Notes under the pieces: model-generated
Told to the model about the DNA's origin: nothing
Databases searched by the model: none
What the model saw: the letters and a program-made list of their open reading frames with translations, nothing else
Origin: Nemopilema nomurai
Taxonomy: Eukaryota > Cnidaria > Scyphozoa > Rhizostomeae > Rhizostomatidae
Direction: 5' to 3'
DNA: 64,000 nt
Assembly: GCA_003864495.1 (NCBI GenBank)
Contig: ML133450.1
Span: 601,968 to 665,967, forward strand
Shown: positions 12,245 to 24,190 of the stretch, one piece after another
Layout of the letters: the number at the start of each line of letters is the position of its first letter
Position numbering within the stretch: position 1 is the stretch's first letter
Translations under genes and position numbers: made by a program

Positions 12245-15182
12245 TATACTGAGAACATGTCCGCGGTAAGGACCGGCTCTGGTATGGACCGGTTTTTATA
12301 TGGAACGGCCCTGGTATGGACGGCTCTGCTATGAACCGGTTGTAATATGGGCCGGCTTTGAAATGGACCGGTTCTTATATGGACCAGCTCTGATATGCAC
12401 CGGTTATGATATGGACCTCCTCTGATATGGACCGATCTGATAAGGACAGGCTCTGGTATGGACCGGATTCTTTATGGAACGGCCCTGGTATGAGCCGGTT
12501 CTGACATGGACTGGCTCTGATTTGGACCGGTTATGTTATGGACCACCTCTGATATGGACCGATCTGATAAGGACAGGCTCTGGTATGGACCGGATTCTTT
12601 ATGGAACGGCCCTGGTATGAGCCGGTTCTGACATGGACTGGCTCTGATTTGGACCGGTTATGTTATGGACCACCTCTGATATGGACCGATCTGATAAGGA
12701 CAGGCTCTGGTATGGACCGGATTCTTTATGGAACGGCCCTGGTATGAGCCGGTTCTGACATGGACTGGCTCTGATTTGGACCGGTTATGTTATGGACCAC
12801 CTCTGATATGGACCGATCTGAAAAGGACAGGCTCTGGTATGGACCGGATTCTTTATGGAACGGCCCTGGTATGAGCCGGTTCTGACATGGACTGGCTCTG
12901 ATTTGGACCGGTTATGTTATGGACCTCCTCTGATATGGACCGATCTGAAAAGGACAGGCTCTGGTATGGACCGGATTCTTTATGGAACGGCCCTGGTATG
13001 AGCCGGTTCTGACATGGACTGGCTCTGATTTGGACCGGTTATGTTATGGACCACCTCTGATATGGACCGATCTGATAAGGACAGGCTCTGGTATGGACCG
13101 GATTCTTTATGGAACGGCCCTGGTATGAGCCGGTTCTGACATGGACTGGCTCTGATTTGGACCGGTTATGTTATGGACCTCCTCTGATATGGACCGATCT
13201 GATAAGGACAGGCTCTGGTATGGACCGGATTCTTTATGGAACGGCCCTGGTATGAGCCGGTTCTGACATGGACTGGCTCTGATTTGGACCGGTTATGTTA
13301 TGGACCTCCTCTGATATGGACCGATCTGATAAGGACAGGCTCTGGTATGGACCGGATTCTTTATGGAACGGCCCTGGTATGAGCCGGTTCTGACATGGAC
13401 TTGCTCTGATTTGGACCGGTTATGTTATGGACCTCCTCTGATATGGACCGATCTGATAAGGACAGGCTCTGGTATGGACCGGATTCTTTATGGAACGGCC
13501 CTGGTATGAGCCGGTTCTGACATGGACTGGCTCTGATTTGGACCGGTTATGTTATGGACCTCCTCTGATATGGACCGATCTGATAAGGACAGGCTCTGGT
13601 ATGGACCGGATTCTTTATGGAACGGCCCTGGTATGAGCCGGTTCTGACATGGACTGGCTCTGATTTGGACCGGTTATGTTATGGACCTCCTCTGATATGG
13701 ACCGATCTGAAAAGGACAGGCTCTGGTATGGACCGGATTCTTTATGGAACGGCCCTGGTATGAGCCGGTTCTGACATGGACTGGCTCTGATTTGGACCGG
13801 TTATGTTATGGACCTCCTCTGATATGGACCGATCTGATAAGGACAGGCTCTGGTATGGACCGGATTCTTTATGGAACGGCCCTGGTATGAGCCGGTTCTG
13901 ACATGGACTGGCTCTGATTTGGACCGGTTATGTTATGGACCTCCTCTGATATGGACCGATCTGAAAAGGACAGGCTCTGGTATGGACCGGATTCTTTATG
14001 GAACGGCCCTGGTATGAGCCGGTTCTGACATGGACTGGCTCTGATTTGGACCGGTTATGTTATGGACCTCCTCTGATATGGACCGATCTGATAAGGACAG
14101 GCTCTGGTATGGACCGGATTCTTTATGGAACGGCCCTGGTATGAGCCGGTTCTGACATGGACTGGCTCTGATTTGGACCGGTTATGTTATGGACCTCCTC
14201 TGATATGGACCGATCTGAAAAGGACAGGCTCTGGTATGGACCGGATTCTTTATGGAACGGCCCTGGTATGAGCCGGTTCTGACATGGACTGGCTCTGATT
14301 TGGACCGGTTATGTTATGGACCTCCTCTGATATGGACCGATCTGATAAGGACAGGCTCTGGTATGGACCGGATTCTTTATGGAACGGCCCTGGTATGAGC
14401 CGGTTCTGACATGGACTTGCTCTGATTTGGACCGGTTATGTTATGGACCTCCTCTGATATGGACCGATCTGATAAGGACAGGCTCTGGTATGGACCGGAT
14501 TCTTTATGGAACGGCCCTGGTATGAGCCGGTTCTGACATGGACTTGCTCTGATTTGGACCGGTTATGATATGGACCTCCTCTGATATGGACCGATCTGAT
14601 AAGGACAGGCTCTGGTATGGACCGGATTCTTTATGGAACGGCCCTGGTATGAGCCGGTTCTGACATGGACTTGCTCTGATTTGGACCGGTTATGTTATGG
14701 ACCTCCTCTGATATGGACCGATCTGAAAAGGACAGGCTCTGGTATGGACCGGATTCTTTATGGAACGGCCCTGGTATGAGCCGGTTCTGACATGGACTTG
14801 CTCTGATTTGGACCGGTTATGTTATGGACCTCCTCTGATATGGACCGATCTGATAAGGACAGGCTCTGGTATGGACCGGATTCTTTATGGAACGGCCCTG
14901 GTATGAGCCGGTTCTGACATGGACTGGCTCTGATTTGGACCGGTTATGTTATGGACCTCCTCTGATATGGACCGATCTGAAAAGGACAGGCTCTGGTATG
15001 GACCGGATTCTTTATGGAACGGCCCTGGTATGAGCCGGTTCTGACATGGACTTGCTCTGATTTGGACCGGTTATGATATGGACCTCCTCTGATATGGACC
15101 GATCTGATAAGGACAGGCTCTGGTATGGACCGGATTTTTATGGAACGGCCCTGGTATGGGCCGACTCTGATATGGACCGAAT
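12245..15182. repeat. 127-bp higher-order satellite, 21 regular copies
   Basis: From 12,461 to about 15,128 the unit is exactly 127 bp (starts at 12,461, 12,588, 12,715 and so on), about 21 copies of very high identity. Each unit is eight monomers of about 16 bp on the theme TCTGATATGGACCGGT. The flanks (12,245-12,460 and 15,128-15,182) are the same monomers without the octamer order. Few sites vary between units: CCACC or CCTCC, GATAAGG or GAAAAGG, ACTGGC or ACTTGC. The array lies between the GGT start and the candidate exon at 15.9 kb. Confidence 0.97.
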
Positions 15183-15923
15183 ACACTGATATGGGGTAAC
15201 AATAATTGTCGAACTGTTTGCCCCAGATTGTAAAGGCCTTACACAAATAATACACGTAACAAGAATTACAAAGACCTTTTCACATTCAGATTCATAATCC
15301 AGAGTAACAGTAACGGTTACCCTGGTTAGCCTCCCTTTCCCGACTTTCTTTATTCCATTCATTTAATTAAAATAAAAGTTATTTGCCAAGTCATGCATGA
15401 CTTTTGATGGGTAGGCTTAGTAGTGGTATCACGGGGGAATAGGGGACACGGCTAGCAAGGATCGATTTTGTAATTCGTCTAAATTCAAGGAGGAAATGTA
15501 GGGGGTGAGAGCCTTGTGAGGTACCTCAATTTCCCCCATAAATGTATGGTGTTTCCAATCATTGAAAAGAGCGTGGTCTCCAAAAATTCAAGGGTTTTCC
15601 CTGTGCAAAGGCCCCGTATACCCCCCCCGTCCGCTTTTTGGCAGCTAGTACAGCCACTACTTAGGCTGCCTTGCCCATAGAACACACCGAACACATATTT
15701 TCGCTTGCTGTTATGGGATTGCAGGAGTCGAGGGTGCACAGAAACTGCAGTTTATAAGGATTCATACACCTTTGTGTCGTTTAAGTCTGTAGCCAATGTT
15801 ACTAAAGAAGGGTATCTGTTCCCTTTCTGTTCATGTTCGTCAGGCCCCCTGTTAAACACTGCGCCCGGGAGTCCTCCTCGGTCATCAGAACAATGCTACA
15901 TCTAACTGACTTCAACCCCTCAC
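15183..15923. other. No clear gene
   Basis: Unique sequence right of the satellite. A minus-strand frame (15,485-15,739) contains a GGGIRGL string like a patatin oxyanion loop, but it lacks the Ser-lipase and Asp motifs and I do not call a gene. Confidence 0.4.
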
Positions 15924-15993
15924 CCTTCGTCCTCTTGCGAATGTCATCTTGCTTGCGATGTGGAAGCAATCCGCCGTCCTCTACATCCGCCAT
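15924..15993 (-). CDS. Candidate first coding exon, product unknown
   Basis: Minus-strand ATG at 15,993 in a strong context (AAAATGG) opens a frame of 23 codons, MADVEDGGLLPHRKQDDIRK then RTK, ending at a good donor (GTGAGG, at 15,923). The start overlaps an AAAATGGCGG motif of the YY1-like type often seen at animal start sites. No continuing exon was recognised to the left, where the 127-bp satellite begins within 750 bp. It could be a real first exon with a distant or unrecognised second exon, or a chance frame. Confidence 0.25.
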
Positions 15994-17490
15994 TTTTAAC
16001 ATGTGACAACAATGCGTATCCCTCTCTCGCCACCACAGAAACTGCACCAGAACTTCCGACCTTACCGACTCTTTTATTTTCGATTACTAATGGTAATATT
16101 ATTACATTTTGCTAGGTTAACCTTCGTAGAAGGTAATACGAGCTACCAGATGTAAGAATTTGTGGACTGAGTGCACAATGAGAGACAGAGTATTGAAATG
16201 CAAGAGCCTTGTGAGCCGTGACATTTAATAGACTTTTGGTAGTCCTCATTGTCACAAGGAGGCTTGTGCGCTTAATTGTAGGGGGTAACGCCACCTTATT
16301 GTAATTTTTCAAAAATTTCCCCCCCTTCTAGCATTTAATAATGAACCCCCATTTTACCAAAATATGGAGGTACGACCTACCCCCAACCCCCTACCCCCAT
16401 TTTATTATCACCCCGTCAAAGTAGGCTTTTACAATCTCTCAGAAAACATTTAAATCAGAATTTACTATCACACTATGTAATTACACTGCAGAGTCTTCTT
16501 CAACAAAATACCCACATCCGGACGCCACTTTATTGCCACATGCGCCACAAAATCAAAAAAAGATGGAGACCCCTGCCGTTGTCTTTCACGCTTGAGTCTT
16601 TCCTGACCCTTAAGTCAAAACGGTAAGTGGATAAGCCAACTGTCACGAAATGAACCAGTACAAGATTTCCATCTTTGGGTGGCCCAATGAATTACTGAAA
16701 ACAAAGACCATAAAATCGAAGGGCAGGCAAAACAGGGCCCCTCCCTATTTTTTGTTGAGAAAAATATTTTAAGGCCATGTAGAAAGAAATAAAAAGAAGT
16801 TTATGAGTTTAAAGACAAGTGGTCAAAACACTCTGTAATATATTCTGCTTTGTAGGGCCTTGACTATGACTTTACTGCTAAAATATTTAGGGGTGACTGC
16901 CTTTGCTAAGCCTTTTCATAATGACAAAATTCTGCCATACCTCCCCCCTCCTCTTGAAATAAAAATCGCCGGCCAAGAATCAGCAAAATATTCTTTCCGA
17001 AAAACAACGTAAGTTGCGTAGCGACAACACAAAGTGGCATTTGGCTAACATTTAAAAAGTGGTTCAGGGATCAACCGTAGACCTGATTTGAAATTAAACG
17101 CAGAAACAGTACACCGGGCTCGAAAATATTTTTAGAGAAACCTGCGCCTAAATCGGTATCGTTTAGTTTTGACTGCACAGCGGAGAGAGCACATCTCTTA
17201 TGGCCAACAAATAGGGGTGAAGAATCATGAAATGTCGAGCTGGTATGGTATTCTATAATAGAGCTTTTAATTCAGTAATAATGGCAAAAGGGTAGGAATA
17301 CCAAACAAATCATCCAGGGAAAATACATAAATTTCTCAGTAGGAAAGAGTAGAATGGCGAAAGCTAGAGCGAGCAATGGAAAAAACAACTGAAGAATTTG
17401 GGAAAGACATCATAATAATTCCAACCCATATGATAAAGCATTGAAAGAATAACCAACACCATTTCCGAAAGAATCATAGTTAAATATATA
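15994..17490. other. No gene seen
   Basis: AT-rich unique sequence with C-rich patches around 16,320-16,420. No spliced or long frame is supported on either strand. Confidence 0.4.
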
Positions 17491-17875
17491 ATGCGAATAA
17501 AAGAAATAACCGTTTTTGATATGGATGATTTATTGGTGAAAACGTGAAAGGAGAAAAGGCAGGAGGAGCGTGTTATGGCAGAATCGAAAGATCTACGGCG
17601 CAGAAATGGGGCCATGTTGAAGAAACACGCTGAAGCTAAAGGAATGGGTGACGAGGAAGGAAGATAAGTTGGAAGCTGACACTTCTTGCAATGCCATGAT
17701 GTCGTTGGAAGGGTTCAAAATGGATCACCGGAGACTTACGAAGCTTCCAGAAAGTAACGAAAAATTTCAAGGAATTTTCCTAGAAAAGACCGCTGACGTG
17801 GACAGTATTCTCGTATACAAGTCTGGTACGGAAGCTCATGCCTACCTACCCCTGGAACAGTTGATTCTTGGATGA
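17491..17875 (+). pseudogene. Decayed charged coding sequence, family unknown
   Basis: One plus frame reads from the ATG at 17,491 through VFDMDDLLVKT, an in-frame TGA, then a Lys/Glu/Arg-rich stretch containing ERVMAESKDLRRRNGAMLKK and a stop near 17,668. The neighbouring frame then continues with similar charged composition to a stop at 17,873-17,875. One internal stop plus one apparent frame change would join them, which looks like an old coding fragment. I do not recognise the family, and a chance pairing of short frames is possible. Confidence 0.22.
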
Positions 17876-20800
17876 TGTTGCCGAATTCTGGTTCTCCGCT
17901 AGCACGCCCTTCAAGTCTCGACAAGAAAAGACGCCAGCGAAGCTGCACGTTCTCATGGGACAATGACACGAAAAGCTGCACAAACGCTGGGCCCCCGTTA
18001 TAGTATACAATGCATTGCGCAAAGATTAACACTTGCAGCTTCCGTTAATCGCAGAAATGTGCAAATATTGGGGGACAACTTGACATGACGGTGCAGAAAA
18101 TGAGCATAGAATTTGGGGATTAGATAAACATGTGTGAAGAGATTGGTTTTCCAAAGAAATCCGCTCTTCATCGACATCACACTGTTTGCGGTATGATTAC
18201 CCAACGACGATTCTACTCAAGTTCTTAATTTCCATAACGAAGAAGATCTTACCTAGAAACACGGGTTATTCGAATGTCCAGCATGTCTTCTACGTATCTC
18301 GCAGCTTGGCAGAAATCATGCTATCATGATGAACTCTTTCTAAATCCATAAACTCCGAGGTGACAACTCAAGTAGCCTTAAACAACCAGAGAAACAAAAG
18401 ACGGCCATTTGACACCTATGTCAGCCATTGTTTGTTCCAGGTGAAAACTGACGACTTTCAAAAGAGTGACTTGAAAATGGAATTTGGTCCAGAAAATAGA
18501 TCGCGGGAAAATAAGAACTTTGAAACATGAGGAAATGTGCATGACAATGAGGTTGTCTAGAACTGCAGAGCAAGGGATATTTTGTTGGCTGTTGAGCTGA
18601 GTGAAAATATTGCAATCAATTCTTTATGGTGTAAGAAAATCTAACAAACTTCATACGCCGAATACTAATTTGAAAAAGAAGCTCACTTTTTGCAGAACTC
18701 GAAGATATAATCCAATGTTAACACCCAGATTAGCTCTTGATTTAGGATAAAGTTCTCTGGTAGGCGCGTATCTAGAAAACAAAAAGATAGAAAACTATAA
18801 ATTCATCAAAAGGTAAATAGACGGGCAGCTAAAATATGTACAGCAAGTAACAATTATGCTAGGATTCGACTTCACGAAAAGTGCAATTTATTTGTCATAA
18901 CATTAAAAACATTAATATTTAGCTCTAGCATAGTCAAAATTGATCAAAAATTGGGCATTTCACAAAAAATTGTTGCCAAAAGGCCTCCAGGTAAAAGAGG
19001 TATGTTATATGTTAGACAAACGTTAGCAAAGTCCAGAGTAAAATCATAGCAAGTGTGTAAATTTAAGATACTACACAAAAAAGCTTTAAGACAAAACCAA
19101 AAAGGCAAGTTACAACCTCATTCTTACACTTTATTGCTTCACTTCAAAGAAACCACACATCATTAATCTTTCAAGGAAAATTTTAAGGAAAACGTTTGAC
19201 TAAATCAAAATCTTTAAAGTGCCTCTATTGTTGTGCTGTTGATCGTGCACTTTTTCCACCTCGGAAATGAGTTGGGTCTTTCAAGTCTGTTTAAAATTGA
19301 TTAAAGTAATGTTGCTAATGCCAAAAACAGACTAAATTTACATGCTGCGATAGCTTTACTTAAAAAACAACACTTAATTGGTGTGTTTTCATAAAAATGC
19401 ATAATTAGGTAATAGTTTAATAATCAACAGTGACAGATAATGAAAATAATGAAAATATTAAAATGGCATGCTGGAATGAAACAAAAAATATTTTATTTCC
19501 AGACAGCTGCCCTGTGACTCTGTCAGATGTCTATACCAGCCACACTATGCAGGATACAAAAAAATTTCTTTGTGCATGCTTTCATCAGAAAAGTAGGATT
19601 ACTTTGTAATAGTACATTTAGTGGTCTTTCAAAGAACCAGCTCAGTGCTTCTTATCTCATAGTCCCATGCATAAGTCTATTTCATAATTGCTTCTGTTTC
19701 AATAAAAACTTTCCAATGTGATGGGGAAGGTATCTGAAGACTGGAGTATTGAAAAGATAGGAAAGTTCCAAAGGGGTACATAAGATCCTGCCTTCCAGAC
19801 TTAAATCAGCAGCACAAAAGACAATTCTAAGCAGTATTCACAAGAAGTATCTTATCATAATTAATTAACATTAGAATACAACAATAGCAAGGAAGAAAAT
19901 GTAATAATTGATTCCTCAAAGGGCATTTGGCAAAGGAGCTGCAATTCATATCAAGTTATTAAGGGACCATATGTATTAAAGGAATGGTGGCTAGACCACA
20001 GGCTCTTTTCCAATCGCAAACATTGTAGAAAGGTCAAGAATGAAGGTTAAGATTGCCCCTGTGGTAACAGGTGTGTCACAAAGATCCACTTCTTGAGGCA
20101 GTCTTGTTTCAATTTTAAGTGAATAAGGTAAAAAACAACAGTTCACTACCTGAGCCCATATCATACCTTACAGTAGAATCAAAAAAGGGCAAAGCAGCTA
20201 GAGGACCACTTTTCTACACTTAAAAGTTTGGAGCAAAGTCCAAAGGTCATAATGAGCTCCCACTGAACTTGGAAATACAGTTTAGACAGGCACAAATAAG
20301 AATTTGATACAAAAAAGTATTTAGGAAGCATTCAACAAAAACCATTCTCCAAAGGAGCCTATTGACATAATAGAAGCTACAGCAAAACTTGCAGGCATGT
20401 AACAAACTGGAAATTATGCTCAGAATTGATCATAAGTACACATCTAGGGAAAGAGACCCACACAGCAAGAGAACTTATTATAAATCTTGGCACAGGAGGT
20501 GTTTCTGAAGAAATATTATACCACTTCTGATGCAACAAAGTCATGCCTAAAATGCTCTTACACTGTGCCTATAGCAACAATGGAGGTTTTACGCCTTAAG
20601 TCAGAGCATTGATTGTTTGAGAGACAAAATTGACCTGACTACAAAACATATACCATGATGGGGTTGGGTTATAAATGGAGATCAGGTCATGACCTTGTGC
20701 ATAAATAGGGGGATTCATACGCCCCCCCCCCCCCCAAAAAAAAAATGGCCAGAGTGGTGGGATGGGCAGGGGTGGAAGGTAAAAGTGATCTGTTTTTCCT

Positions 20801-22106
20801 GACTGGTTTGCAGCTCTGATCTCTATTTGTTGCTAGAAAAACTTGCCAAACAATTTAAAAGGAACTTTATAGAGTACAGCCTAACGGATCATCTGCACAT
20901 TTTCCCGTGTTTTGGAAGTTGTATTTTTACTTACTGACAACGCCCGGCCTAAGTTATACATCGGGGCAGTTTACAAGAGTTGAAGGCCTCAGTAGCGAGT
21001 ATTTCAAACTGAAACAAACATTAATGGTGTAGGTTAAGTTCTGTGAATTTAGTTTTTATACAGCTCCTGATGTTCCTAAACAAAGCCTGTTAGCCACTGC
21101 TTTGCATAATGCCTTAGGTGACGCCTTTCAAACAAAATAGCTACGTTCCAGTAGCTTTTCCCTTGAAATCCTTGGATTTCTTTCCACATATCTTCTCAAG
21201 TACCGCATATCGCAAATGTAATTTTATATTTCATCTACGTTTTGTATTTTGAGTAGGCAGATCATGTTCATTTTACTGCTGGAGATATCATACGAATCCC
21301 AACGCAACCTGTCTCTCTAAAACAGAGGTCATTATAATTCACAACTTTATGTTTGTTGGCCAGGGAACAGATATACCTGTCAACGCGAAGGAAGGGTTGG
21401 TCTATTTCCAGGAACCATGCTTTTGAGGAGCATTTCCAATTAAATCAAAGGTCAAATTTCAAGTCGCTATAGCAAGACAGCAAATGTTTGCCAAGTTGGC
21501 GATTTGATAAGAACAAACAATGCTAAAGCAGATTCGCACAACATTTTACACCACACAAGAAAACTTTCATCATTCCCTCTCCGACAACAAACTCCTAATT
21601 TAGCTTCGAGCAAACGACATCTGGGAGCCAGAGATAGGTCTACTTCTTCTCAACTGCGAACTTAACAACGTGCCTTGGAATTGCAAAACATTAGAACATT
21701 ATCATTCTGCAAACAATAGACTGATTTAGGAGGGGAAAAGCTGAATATCTTGAAGACTTCCCAAAAGCGAATAGACCTACCTAAGCATGCCATTTTGGCC
21801 TACCGCTTGACTTTGGATGCCGCTGTCAATCATGCAAAATGCAGCCTTAACTCCGTAACCCCAACCCCAATGCTAACCAGAACCCTGACATATATATCGC
21901 GGCTCCCCCTATTGAAATAATCCCATTATAGTTACATTAGCGACAATATAACATCGTTTCACTACGCATTTTAGGCATTACGAACTGAAGTGCTTGGCCG
22001 CCAACCCTGGCGCCGATCTCCACTTCCTCTTTCATGATCGAATGTTTAAATGTCACGACGAAATCCCGCCAATTAACTTCTACTTGCTTTTAAATTGAAC
22101 TCACCT
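17876..22106. other. Long non-coding stretch, possible transcript tail
   Basis: No convincing coding exon in 4.2 kb. A minus-strand AATAAA lies at 19,130-19,135 (GCAATAAAGT) and a strong minus-strand donor at 22,106, compatible with a minus-strand transcript, perhaps non-coding or a long 3' UTR. A C-run joined to an A-run lies near 20,721-20,747. Confidence 0.3.
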
Positions 22107-22340
22107 GCCGCATACAGTTTATGGCACCCGAAAATCCGTTCTGCTCAAAAGAAGACCTCCCCGATCGAGAGTCCGTGCAAATAACCGCGCCTTCTGCACA
22201 AAGAGTTCGTGTTAATGATTACCGAGTAAACAAACATAGGAAACCGGAGGAAGTTGGTCGAGGGAGCATTGCACGCACTAACGCCCCAAAGAAAATAAAC
22301 ATCCAGCATCCTCAAGGCATCGACAGGTAAAATTCACACA
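22107..22340. other. Possible transcript first exon, either strand
   Basis: On minus, this block ends at a near-perfect donor (GGCAG, then GTGAGT at 22,106-22,101), with an ATG 9 bp before it. On plus, an ATG at 22,121 opens 69 codons (MAPENPFCSKEDLPDRESVQ at the start) ending beside a weaker donor (GACAG, then GTAAAA). Only one of these, or neither, is likely real. No following exon is recognised in either direction. Confidence 0.22.
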
Positions 22341-23324
22341 GATTGAAAGCACCCAGATTGCGATAGCTTAATCGCAATTAGGTGCCTAGCCGAAAGGCTA
22401 ATTGCTTGGACATTTATATAGTTTAATGTTTGATCAAGGGTCAGTTAAAAATAACCCTAAGATATGATAGGTCAAAACATAGTTTCGAATTTTTCGTAAG
22501 CGCGCTTGTTTTTTTTCAGTGGGAAGAGCAAGGATGGTCTGAAGCCCGGAAATATCTTTTGCTCTTGACCTGTTGCCCAGGATAAAGTAGATGCAGTCTA
22601 GTCACAAAAAGTACCCCCTGAAAAATTGATAAATGTGTTGAATCCCAGAGCCTACGCCACCGCCATGGCACCCCTACTTTTTAAGACGAAAACCATTCCA
22701 ATATAGCCATAGAATATAGCAGGTTGGAGCTACTTAATTCTAGTTCAATTCATTTAACATGGCTTCCCCACTTTCAAGTTCGTGACGCTGGTCATGAATC
22801 CAGACCCATTGTCCACTTGCTGCATCCCGTCCCTTCTCACTTCAGACTCAGCAATACTTTGAGATTAGATTATCTCCTGCTTTAGTTCCTTTTATTTGCA
22901 CCCTAATTTCTTCCAATTTGCTGTTCAGATTGAAGAAAGGTGGATTTGGTTAATTGTTGCTTTGACATGAAAATTAAAAGCTACAATCAAAGGCATTTTG
23001 CATTTGCTACTCTTTTACCTCAAAGTCCTATGAGAAATGAAACCACGCCCAGCAATTTTTGGGTGCCTGTTTTGAACCGATGTCCAAAATATTGTATGCA
23101 GCCCAGAGACTTGCTTTTACCTTTAAGCTTACCTCCAAGCAAAGAAATGGAATCAAATATATTTGCTGCTACATCACAAAACCGGCATAATTTTGGCCTA
23201 CATTAAACAGAATAGTGATATAATATTGCATTTTGACCAACTATATTTCGTTTTTAAACGAAGATGGGGCGGAATGCCCTTGGCTTGGCGTCCCATTGGC
23301 AGGCATCGAAACGACGACATTTGA

Positions 23325-24190
23325 AATGGAATTATTGGACAATGGAGTGATTTCAAAATGATATGATTTGAAAATGGAGTGATTTGAAAATGAGATTATT
23401 TGGAAACGGTATGATTTGAAAATGGAGTGATTTGAAAATGATATGATTTGGATTCGGAGTGATTGGAAAATGATATGATTTGGAAACGGAGCGATTGGGA
23501 AATGATATGATTTGGAAACGGAGTGATTTGAAAATGGAATGATTTGAAAATGGAGTGATTTGAAAATGATATGATTTGAAAATGGAGTGATTTAAAAATG
23601 ATATGATTTGATAGAGTGATTTGAAAATGAAATGATTTGAAAGCGGTATGATTTGAAAATGGAGTGATTTGAAAATGATATGATTTGGAAACGGAGTGAT
23701 TTGAAAATGGAATGATTTGAAAATGGAGTGATTTGAAAATGATATGATTTGAAAATGGAGTGATTTAAAAAAGATATGATTTGAAAATGGAGTGATTTAA
23801 AAATGATATGATTTGATGGAGTGATTTGAAAATGAAATGATTTGAAAGCGGTATGATTTGAAAATGGAGTGATTTGAAAATGATATGATTTGAAAATGGA
23901 GTGATTTGAAAATGGAATGATTTGAAAATGGAGTGATTTGAAAATGGAATGATTGAAAATGGAATGATTTGAAAAATGAAATATGATTTGAAAATGGAGT
24001 GATTTAAAAAAGATATGATTTGATGGAGTGATTTGAAAATTAAATGATTTGAAAGCGGTATGATTTGAAAATGAAGTGATTTGAAAATGATATGATTTGA
24101 AAATGGAGTGATTTGAAAATGATATTATTTGGAAACGGAGTAATTGGAAAATGGAAAAATTTGGAAACGTAATGATATGAAAACGGTACA
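23325..24190. repeat. 16-bp minisatellite, about 54 monomers
   Basis: The 16-bp monomers GATTTGAAAATGGAGT and GATTTGAAAATGATAT alternate, with substitutions and occasional deletions (3-bp losses near 23,610, 23,815 and 24,020), giving a 32-bp dimer pattern. Because the unit rarely contains stops, one minus-strand frame stays open for 202 codons as a Phe/Ser/Ile/His repeat; I regard that as an artefact. Confidence 0.95.

Noticed and set aside
14944..15255. 103-codon minus frame with PYQGRS-type repeats
   Set aside because: It overlaps the end of the 127-bp satellite and is repeat-derived.
15485..15739. Patatin-like GGGIRGL motif on minus
   Set aside because: Only the glycine loop matches; there is no GXSXG or DGG/A motif, and the frame starts without support. 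Glycines come from a G run.
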